Part shown: positions 10,639-17,830 of the stretch, piece after piece
Position numbering within the stretch: position 1 is the first letter of the stretch
Layout: every line of letters begins with the position of its first letter
Origin: Bacteroidota bacterium
Lineage (GTDB): Bacteria; Bacteroidota; Ignavibacteria; Ignavibacteriales; Melioribacteraceae
NCBI GenBank assembly: GCA_021820065.1
Contig: JAKAEE010000003.1
Span: 1-64,000 of the forward strand
Reading direction: 5' to 3'
DNA: 64,000 nt
Program-made: the position numbers and the translations under genes
Notes under the pieces: generated by a model
The model's input: the letters and a program-made list of their open reading frames with translations, nothing else
Database searches by the model: none
What the model was told of the DNA's origin: nothing

Positions 10639-10731
10639 GTTGTGCCAAAATAAAAAGTAACCGAGATACAGTCAGAAATAATGGAATCAGTTCTTTGCGA
10701 ATGTAGAGCGAACAGCCTGTTCGCTCTACAA
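10639..10731. repeat. dispersed composite repeat, copy 1 (contains 27-bp palindrome 10703-10729)
   Basis: GTTGTGCCAAAATA...GTAACCGAGATA..GTCAGAAATAATGGA...TTGCGAATGTAGAGCGAACAGCCTGTTCGCTCTACAAC shared with 41479-41614. Confidence 0.9.
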
Positions 10732-10833
10732 CGTTTGCAGATGCCCATTTGGGAGATGCGCCCTCACGCAAATTTTATTATATTTAACCCAGTTGAAAGT
10801 AATTATGTTAAATAAAAGAAGCAGAAGAACAGT

Positions 10834-11257
10834 TGATGATTCATGTTGGGCAGTTGCCCCGCTTACCAGCGGGGAGGAAAGTCCGAACTCCGCAGAACAA
10901 AGTGCCGGGTAACTCCCGGGGTGCCGATTTATTCGGTACACGGAAAGTGCCACAGAAAAAACACAGCCCCGAGTTTATCGAGGGGCAACGGTGAAAAGGC
11001 AGGGTAAAAGCCTACCGCTCCGGAAGTAATTCCGGTGGTCTCGAAAGAGATCCCGACTTTGTCGGGACAGGGCAAACCCCACTTGGTGCAAGGTCAAGCA
11101 GAAGGTTTCCGCAGGGTTCGCCCTCGGACAGGGTTGTTCGCCCTGAGCGCCTTCGGGTAGACCGCTTGATTGCAGCAGTAATGCTGTGACGAGATAAATA
11201 ACTGCCGTCCCGATTTTTTTCGGGAAACAGAATTCGGCTTATAGACATGAATCATCA
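10834..11257 (+). ncRNA. rnpB: RNase P RNA (bacterial class A)
   Basis: GAGGAAAGTCCGAACTCC; CAACGGTGAAAAGGCAGGGTAAAAGCCTACCG; GGGCAAACCCC; GAGATAAATAACTGCC; ACAGAATTCGGCTTAT; 12-bp perfect P1 TGATGATTCATG (10834-10845)/CATGAATCATCA (11246-11257). Confidence 0.97.
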
Positions 11258-11261
11258 TGTG

Positions 11262-11277
11262 CTCTTCTCAAGAAGAG
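11262..11277 (+). promoter_or_regulatory. hairpin sequestering the recJ Shine-Dalgarno
   Basis: CTCTTC-TCAA-GAAGAG immediately 3' of rnpB P1; GAAGAG lies 3 nt upstream of ATG 11281. Confidence 0.6.
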
Positions 11278-11280
11278 AAC

Positions 11281-12996
11281 ATGCTAAAAAAGCTGTGGAA
11301 GTTAAAAGAGCAAGAGGATGAAAAATCCGTTCTCTCTCTGGCCGATAGTCTGAATATATCAAATGTATTGGCAAGCCTTCTTATTCAACGCCGCGTAACA
11401 AATTTCTTCGAAGCGAAAGCATATTTCCGTCCTACGCTGGAAACTCTTTATGATCCGTTTCTGATGAACGGAATGCATGAAGCAACGCAGCGTGTTATAC
11501 ATGCGCTCACGAGCAACGAAAAAATTTGCGTTTACGGAGATTACGACGTTGATGGAACTTGTTCTGCAGCGCTGATGTATTTGTTTCTAAAAGAACTCGG
11601 CGCAAATGTTCAGACCTACATTCCGAATAGATTAACCGAAGGTTACGGAATGTCTATTCAAAGCGTTGACTATCTGAAAGAACAGGGAACGAATCTTATA
11701 ATAACCGTCGATTGCGGAATTACAGCGGTCGATGAAATCGATCACGCAAATTCCTTGAATATAGATACCATCATTTGCGATCATCACCAGCCGAAAGATA
11801 AAATACCGAATGCGTACGCCGTTTTGGATCCGATAAAACCGGGCGATACGTATCCGTTCAAACATCTTTCCGGCGCCGGTGTTGCTTTCAAACTTGCGCG
11901 CGCAGTTGGAGAGCGAATCGGTAAAAAAGAATTACCATTTAAATATTTGGATCTTGTTGCGCTTGCCGGTGCAGCGGATATAGTTCCTTTGGTTGACGAG
12001 AATAGAGTTCTTGTTAGGGAAGGTCTGGAACTTATCAATACAAATCCGCGACCCGGAATTGCGGCGTTAATGAAATGCGCAAGAATGGAAACGGGAAATT
12101 TGACCGCGGGACAAATTGTTTTTACTATCGCGCCGCGCGTTAATGCCGTCGGAAGATTGGGCGACGCAAACCGGGCTGTAGAACTTTTTACCACCGATGA
12201 TCCGCAAAGAGCAACAGAACTAGCTCAAGTTCTTGAGGGCGAAAATTTAGAGCGCCGCAAGATTGACGAAATGACTTTTTCGCACGCAATGCAGTTGGTT
12301 GAATCACATGTGAATTTTGATACGGACCTTGGAATTGTTTTACATGATGATAACTGGCACCCGGGCGTAATTGGAATTGTTGCGTCGCGTCTTGTGGAAA
12401 GATTTCACAAACCGGCTGTAATGTTAACCACTATTGACGGCGTTGCGAAAGGATCTGCAAGAAGCGTTTCCGGATTTAATATTTACGAAGCGCTTCAGGG
12501 CTGTGACGATTTGCTTTTGCAATTCGGCGGACACGAAGCCGCTGCCGGGTTGGCAATTGAAATCGACAACATTGATAGATTCCGCGAACGGCTTAATGTT
12601 ATATTGAAACGTAACATGAAGCAGGAAGACATTCATCCTGAAATTCACATTGATGCTAAAATATCTTTGTCGGAAATTTCTCCAAAATTTATTCGCGTGC
12701 TGGATCAATTTGCACCGTTTGGTCCCGGCAACATGCGCCCGCTGTTCCTAAGCGAAAATGTTGCAATAGTCAATCCGCCGAGACTTGTTGGCACAAATCA
12801 TCTTGTAACAAGTTTCAGACAAAACGGAAACGAAAAAATATTCGATGCAATCGGTTTTAATCTCGGCGCTTATATAACCGATATTGATAAAGAAAAAAAT
12901 TTGGTTGATATTGTGTACACAATCGAAAATGTGCAAAAAGACGGAAAGACTTATCCACAGCTTCGGCTTAGAGATCTTCAAATAAAAAGCAATTAA
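11281..12996 (+). CDS. recJ: single-stranded-DNA-specific exonuclease RecJ
   Basis: YGDYDVDGTCSAALM, DCGIT, DHHQP motifs; HPGVIGIVASRL; FGGHEAAAGL. ATG 11281 preferred because tracked ATG 11257 lies in rnpB P1. Confidence 0.95.
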   Translation: MLKKLWKLKEQEDEKSVLSLADSLNISNVLASLLIQRRVTNFFEAKAYFRPTLETLYDPFLMNGMHEATQRVIHALTSNEKICVYGDYDVDGTCSAALMYLFLKELGANVQTYIPNRLTEGYGMSIQSVDYLKEQGTNLIITVDCGITAVDEIDHANSLNIDTIICDHHQPKDKIPNAYAVLDPIKPGDTYPFKHLSGAGVAFKLARAVGERIGKKELPFKYLDLVALAGAADIVPLVDENRVLVREGLELINTNPRPGIAALMKCARMETGNLTAGQIVFTIAPRVNAVGRLGDANRAVELFTTDDPQRATELAQVLEGENLERRKIDEMTFSHAMQLVESHVNFDTDLGIVLHDDNWHPGVIGIVASRLVERFHKPAVMLTTIDGVAKGSARSVSGFNIYEALQGCDDLLLQFGGHEAAAGLAIEIDNIDRFRERLNVILKRNMKQEDIHPEIHIDAKISLSEISPKFIRVLDQFAPFGPGNMRPLFLSENVAIVNPPRLVGTNHLVTSFRQNGNEKIFDAIGFNLGAYITDIDKEKNLVDIVYTIENVQKDGKTYPQLRLRDLQIKSN

Positions 12997-13022
12997 ATCG
13001 GAAACTTATAGGGAGAATTTTT

Positions 13023-13748
13023 ATGTCGGGACATTCAAAATGGGCTACGATTAGAAGAAAGAAAGGCGCTCTGGATGCAAAGCGCGGAAAAATTTTTACA
13101 AGACTGATTAGAGAAATTACCATTGCTGCCCGTCAAGCCGGCGGCGATCCCGAAGGGAATCCAAGACTTCGTTTGGCAATTGATAATGCAAAAGCCGCAA
13201 ACATGCCGGCAGATAATATCGAACGCGCGATTAAAAAAGCAACCGGCGAACTCGAAGGTTCACAGATAACGGAATTAACTTACGAAGGATACGGACCGGG
13301 CGGTATTGCCGTTCTGATTGAAGTTGCAACCGATAACAAGAATAGAACTGTTGCGGAAGTCCGTCACTTATTCGGTAAAAACGGCGGGAACATGGGAGAA
13401 ACCGGATCGGTTGCATGGATGTTTGAACGGAAAGGAATGATAACGGTGAAACGCGAAAACAAATCCGAAGATGAGATGATGGAAATTATTCTTGAAGCCG
13501 GCGCGGATGATCTGGCAACCGAGGAAGATTTTTTTGAGGTGACAGCCTCGCTGGAAAATTTTGAATCGGTAAGAAAAACTCTCGTCGATAAAAAGCTTAC
13601 AATTGATAACGCGTCTCTTCAATGGATTGCCAAAAATCTTATTCAGGTTAAGGGAGAGGAAGCGGAGAAGGTGATGAAACTCATCGAGGGAATCGAAGAA
13701 TCCGATGACGTTCAGAACGTTTTTACCAACGCCGATTTTGTTGAATGA
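13023..13748 (+). CDS. yebC: YebC/PmpR family regulator / translation-associated factor
   Basis: MSGHSKWATIRRKKGALDAKRGKIFTRLIREI. Confidence 0.97.
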   Translation: MSGHSKWATIRRKKGALDAKRGKIFTRLIREITIAARQAGGDPEGNPRLRLAIDNAKAANMPADNIERAIKKATGELEGSQITELTYEGYGPGGIAVLIEVATDNKNRTVAEVRHLFGKNGGNMGETGSVAWMFERKGMITVKRENKSEDEMMEIILEAGADDLATEEDFFEVTASLENFESVRKTLVDKKLTIDNASLQWIAKNLIQVKGEEAEKVMKLIEGIEESDDVQNVFTNADFVE

Positions 13749-13764
13749 TGCCAGAGCAAAATAA

Positions 13765-14304
13765 ATGAGAATAATTGGAGTGGATCCCGGAACAATTTTC
13801 ACGGGTTACGGGATTATCGATTTTGAAAAGAACGAATTGAAACATGTTGCCGCCGGTGTTATAAAAATTCCCACCACAAAAGAAATGGCTCCGCGTTTAG
13901 AACTTATCTACTCCGAATTGAATAAACTGATTAAGCAATTTAAGCCGGATGAGTTCGCGCTTGAAACCGCGTTTTACGGAAAGAACGTTCAGTCCGCATT
14001 GAAGATCGGTTACGCACGCGGAGTAGCGATGCTTGTCGCGTCTCACAATGGATTAGCTGTAAAAGAATATTCTCCCCGTGAAGTTAAGAAAGCTGTTGTT
14101 GGTAACGGCGCTTCAACCAAAGAGCAGGTTCAATTCATGATCAAGAAACTTCTTGCAATCAGGAAAACTAAAATGAAGTTTGATGAAAGCGATGCGCTGG
14201 CTGTTGCAATCTGCCATGCATTCAAAATAAATTCTTTTTCGAAGCGAAGCAGAAACTGGAAAGAGTTCATAGAAGAAAATCCGGGAAGAGTAATTGGAGA
14301 ATAA
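13765..14304 (+). CDS. ruvC: Holliday junction endodeoxyribonuclease RuvC
   Basis: MRIIGVDPGTIFTGYGII; ALETAFYGKNVQSALKIGYARGV; DESDALAVAICHA. Confidence 0.96.
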   Translation: MRIIGVDPGTIFTGYGIIDFEKNELKHVAAGVIKIPTTKEMAPRLELIYSELNKLIKQFKPDEFALETAFYGKNVQSALKIGYARGVAMLVASHNGLAVKEYSPREVKKAVVGNGASTKEQVQFMIKKLLAIRKTKMKFDESDALAVAICHAFKINSFSKRSRNWKEFIEENPGRVIGE

Positions 14305-14386
14305 TTTTCCCCTTGCAAACTTGCCGCAGATTTTCGAGTTTTGAATCAACCAAATCAATAATTCTTTCACTCATTAAGGGGGTTCC

Positions 14387-15118
14387 ATGCGTACCTCAAA
14401 GTTGTTTGTATCGGTAATTGCAATTTTATTTTTATTAACAGCTTCACTTTTTGCTCAAACAGATTCAGTCAACTACAAATCACAAGTTCAATTTAATTTG
14501 ATTAATGGGTATTCGCTTTCATACTTAAATTCATTAGCCAACGCTTCTGCTGTTCGCTATAGAGTTAATCTTAATTTATCTGTAGGACAAGAAAACGGCG
14601 ATGGTAGTAGGTCGGACTTTTCAAACTATAATTCAGGCGCGTATTCTAATTACAACTCTTCGACAAATTCGAATTCTCAAAAACAAGATTACAACTCACA
14701 AAGTCTAAGTTTTGCGGTAAGCTATATTACCTATCCTGTTGACAAACAAATTTTCCGAATGTACATAGGTGCTGGTCCTTATCTAGTATTGGAAAGAAAT
14801 TATCGGAAATCCCGGACAGATGACAATAGCAGTTCAGGTTATAACAACACAAATACCAACGAGTCGTTGACTTACTCATTGGGATTAGGCGCAAATGGCG
14901 TGATTGGCTTTGAGTGTTTTATTACAAAGCAAATCTCGCTGATTGGAGAATACGGGGTATTTGCAAAATATTATTGGGGGAAGAACAAATATTCAAGTTC
15001 TTCAAATTCTCAAAACAAGAACTCAACTTCCGATAACGGCAATTCTTCAGAAAATAATTCTCACGGTTGGAATGCCGGCTTTAGCTCACTAATGCTCGGC
15101 ATTGCTTTCCGTTTCTAA
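14387..15118 (+). CDS. putative outer-membrane beta-barrel protein with Asn/Ser-rich low-complexity loops
   Basis: Signal peptide ending LFAQ; terminal aromatic (AFRF); alternating strands; N/S-rich stretches. Confidence 0.65.
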   Translation: MRTSKLFVSVIAILFLLTASLFAQTDSVNYKSQVQFNLINGYSLSYLNSLANASAVRYRVNLNLSVGQENGDGSRSDFSNYNSGAYSNYNSSTNSNSQKQDYNSQSLSFAVSYITYPVDKQIFRMYIGAGPYLVLERNYRKSRTDDNSSSGYNNTNTNESLTYSLGLGANGVIGFECFITKQISLIGEYGVFAKYYWGKNKYSSSSNSQNKNSTSDNGNSSENNSHGWNAGFSSLMLGIAFRF

Positions 15119-15202
15119 ACCAAACCTTGCCTTTGGGAGCCGCAAAGTTTAGTTTGCACAAAGTGAATTTACATTCTAAATTTTGCGGCAGCTTATCAAC
15201 AG

Positions 15203-15237
15203 CTAAATACTAATTACTAGATACTAAATACTATCTC
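15203..15237. repeat. heptanucleotide tandem array B (CTAAATA CTAATTA CTAGATA CTAAATA CTATCTC)
   Basis: Five consecutive 7-mers read directly, ending 4 nt before the ruvA ATG. Confidence 0.85.
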
Positions 15238-15241
15238 TCAC

Positions 15242-15829
15242 ATGATTGGCTATCTTCACGGTAAAATAATTTCTAAAAAACCAACTAAGCTTTTGCTCGA
15301 TGTCGGCGGAGTCGGTTATCTCGTCAATATTTCCATCAATACGTTTGAAAAACTTTCCGACAAAACCGAAGTTTCTTTGTTTACACATCTCAGTGTTCGC
15401 GAAGACGCAATGGATCTTTACGGATTCTTCTCAGTTGCCGAAAAAGAAATGTTCGAACTTCTGATCGGCGTGAGCGGCATTGGACCGAAATCAGCGCAGT
15501 CAATTTTATCGGGAATTCAAATCGATGATTTGAAAGATGCGCTGAAAGCCGGAAACGTTGGTCGTTTGATTTCGATACCGGGCATTGGCAGAAAGACAGC
15601 AGAACGTATGATGATAGAACTGCGCGATAAAATTGATTCCGTTTCCGAAGCGGGCGAGACATTTGCTGTGGGCGCTTCAACTGTCAGATCGGATGCAATT
15701 GCTGCGCTTGTCAATCTTGGCTACAATCAAAAAGTTGCCGAACGAGCCGTGCGCGCGGTTGTTGATAAGACGCCAAATGTTTCGATAGAAGATTTAATAA
15801 AAGAAGCTTTGACTAATCTGAACACGTAG
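15242..15829 (+). CDS. ruvA: Holliday junction branch migration protein RuvA
   Basis: MIGYLHGKII; HhH motifs VSGIGPKSAQSILSG and IPGIGRKTAERM. Confidence 0.96.
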   Translation: MIGYLHGKIISKKPTKLLLDVGGVGYLVNISINTFEKLSDKTEVSLFTHLSVREDAMDLYGFFSVAEKEMFELLIGVSGIGPKSAQSILSGIQIDDLKDALKAGNVGRLISIPGIGRKTAERMMIELRDKIDSVSEAGETFAVGASTVRSDAIAALVNLGYNQKVAERAVRAVVDKTPNVSIEDLIKEALTNLNT

Positions 15830-15858
15830 GTCTTTGAAAATAAATTTAACGGACAACA

Positions 15859-16323
15859 ATGAACTATCAACAAAAAGTAGAAGCTTTTCTCTCCAAGAAA
15901 ATTATTGCAGTTGCTGGTGTGTCAAGAAATCCCAAGACGGAAGTTGGAAACGCAATTTACAAGAAAATTAAGAGTGCCGGCTACACTGTTTATCCCATCA
16001 ATCCATCAGCAGATGTTGTTGAAGGCGACAAATGTTATCCCAATTTGAAAAGCACCCCTCAAAAAGCTGAAGCGGTTCTGGTTACAACCAATCCCGAAAA
16101 TTCTCTCCAAGTTGTTCGCGAATGTTCTGAGGTGGGAATCAATCTTGTGTGGTTTCATCGATCTTTTGGTGACGGAAGTTACTCCAAAGATGCTGAAGAT
16201 TTTTGTAATACTAACGGAATTACCGCAATCACAGCGGGCTGCCCGATGATGTATATCAAGGATGCGGACTTCTTTCATAGGATGGTAAAATTTTTTTTCA
16301 AGCTTTCCGGCAAGTTGAAATAG
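15859..16323 (+). CDS. CoA-binding protein (YccU-like)
   Basis: IIAVAGVSRNPKTEVGNAIYKKIKSAGYTVYPINP; AGCPMMYI. Confidence 0.88.
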   Translation: MNYQQKVEAFLSKKIIAVAGVSRNPKTEVGNAIYKKIKSAGYTVYPINPSADVVEGDKCYPNLKSTPQKAEAVLVTTNPENSLQVVRECSEVGINLVWFHRSFGDGSYSKDAEDFCNTNGITAITAGCPMMYIKDADFFHRMVKFFFKLSGKLK

Positions 16324-16404
16324 CTCCTGGTGTGAATTTTAGTTTTACTTTTTCCCGCTCACTGATTATTTTGTCGGCACTTTTTTGAATATGCAGAGGG
16401 TCTG

Positions 16405-17049
16405 TTGGGAAGAGCGGTCGAGCTTAAAAAAACTTGGCGGGAACATCTACTGGACAAAAACTTTCGTGTTCGTGTTGGTTTAACTTTCTTCTTTCTGGCT
16501 ATCGCTCTTTTTTCGCTCGCAAAATTTCTTCCGTATAATGAAACACGCCCCGGTTTTTCCATGGATGATCCGTTTCTGGATCTGTTTTCACCAATCAAGG
16601 TAACGTGGCTAACATTCGGATTGATTTATTTGGGATTAATCATTGCCGTCACATCATTAAGTTTTTATCCGGAAAAACTTCTTCTTGCGCTTCAGTCTTA
16701 TACTGTAATTGCGTTGTTCAGACTGGCAACAATTTATTTTCTTCCGCTCAACGCGCCGGCGGCAATTATTCCGCTCAAAGATCCGTTCGTTGAATTTTTC
16801 GGCGGAGGTGCGACACTGCTTCGCGACCTGTTCTTCTCGGGTCATACCTCAATGATGTTTCTATTCTATTTGGTGAGTCCTAATAAAACATTAAAATGGA
16901 TTTTCCTTGCTGCAACTTTTTTAGTTGCCGGGTGCGTGCTTGTTCAGCATGTTCATTATACAATTGATGTTATTGCCGCGCCGGTGTTTGCCTACACGGG
17001 TTATAGGATTACTCTGCTGGTCGATTCCTACATAAAAAATCTTGAGTGA
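16405..17049 (+). CDS. PAP2-like/sphingomyelin-synthase-like membrane phosphatase
   Basis: FFSGHTSMMFLFYLV and HVHYTIDVIAAPVFAY, matching PAP2_C motifs; TTG start assumed. Confidence 0.75.
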   Translation: MGRAVELKKTWREHLLDKNFRVRVGLTFFFLAIALFSLAKFLPYNETRPGFSMDDPFLDLFSPIKVTWLTFGLIYLGLIIAVTSLSFYPEKLLLALQSYTVIALFRLATIYFLPLNAPAAIIPLKDPFVEFFGGGATLLRDLFFSGHTSMMFLFYLVSPNKTLKWIFLAATFLVAGCVLVQHVHYTIDVIAAPVFAYTGYRITLLVDSYIKNLE

Positions 17050-17112
17050 ATTGGAATTTTTTTCCTTCCGCTATCGTTTATAATCTTGGTTAAAAGAAAG
17101 CAGCCAAAGTAA

Positions 17113-17757
17113 ATGATTTCTGAAGCGGCATATTTGCATTTCCTCAATTCCCTTCTTGATGGTGATAAAAAGCAGTGCATCCAAATAGTTGATAATTTAA
17201 TAGAGCAAAACGTTTCTGTTAAGGAAGTTTACCTTAATTTATTCCAGCGATCGATGTATCGCATTGGACAGATGTGGGAAAAGGAACGATGTTCTATCGG
17301 CAACGAACATGTTGCAACAAAAATTATTGAAGGACTTATCGAATATGTTGCGGTAAGCAGTCTAAGAGACCGAACCGATAAGAAATTAGCATTGGTAACA
17401 TGCCTCGATAAAGAATACCATGAGCTGGGGGCGCGAATGGTTACGGGTTTTCTTGAAGCACTCGGCTGGAACACTTTATTCGTCGGAGCGAATATTCCGC
17501 CTTCGGAAATAATGAAATTGATTAGAGAAAAAATGCCGGACGTTGTCGGCATATCAAGCAGCTTCTATATGAACATTACCAGGCTGATGAATTTAATCCA
17601 ACTCATCAAAGAAGAATTTCCCGATCAGGAAATAATCGTCGGCGGTCAAGCGCTTGCCGAAGGACGTTCTGAATGTCTATCAAGTTTTTCCAATGTTCAT
17701 TACATAACATGTTTGAACGGACTGGAAAAATACCTCGCCCAAACCCATCGTCTATAG
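17113..17757 (+). CDS. stand-alone cobalamin-binding protein (CarH/AerR-like B12-binding cap + Rossmann domain, no HTH)
   Basis: Four-helix cap with W55-x9-E65-H66 (WEKERCSIGNEH); ExHxxG-type site (EYHELG); GISSSF; IIVGGQAL. Confidence 0.85.
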   Translation: MISEAAYLHFLNSLLDGDKKQCIQIVDNLIEQNVSVKEVYLNLFQRSMYRIGQMWEKERCSIGNEHVATKIIEGLIEYVAVSSLRDRTDKKLALVTCLDKEYHELGARMVTGFLEALGWNTLFVGANIPPSEIMKLIREKMPDVVGISSSFYMNITRLMNLIQLIKEEFPDQEIIVGGQALAEGRSECLSSFSNVHYITCLNGLEKYLAQTHRL

Positions 17758-17830
17758 CATTTCTTTTTCAATTCTCTTCTACCGTTAGATTTTTTTATCT
17801 TAGCACCCGAAAATAATGCCGGAGATTATT

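Noticed and set aside
10726-11248. Minus-strand ORFs of 75 and 78 aa
   Set aside because: Lie over rnpB; artefacts of GC-rich structural RNA.
14387-15118. N/S-rich repeats considered as a coding tandem repeat or phase-variable tract
   Set aside because: Low complexity but no exact nucleotide repeat unit; kept only as a low-complexity barrel.
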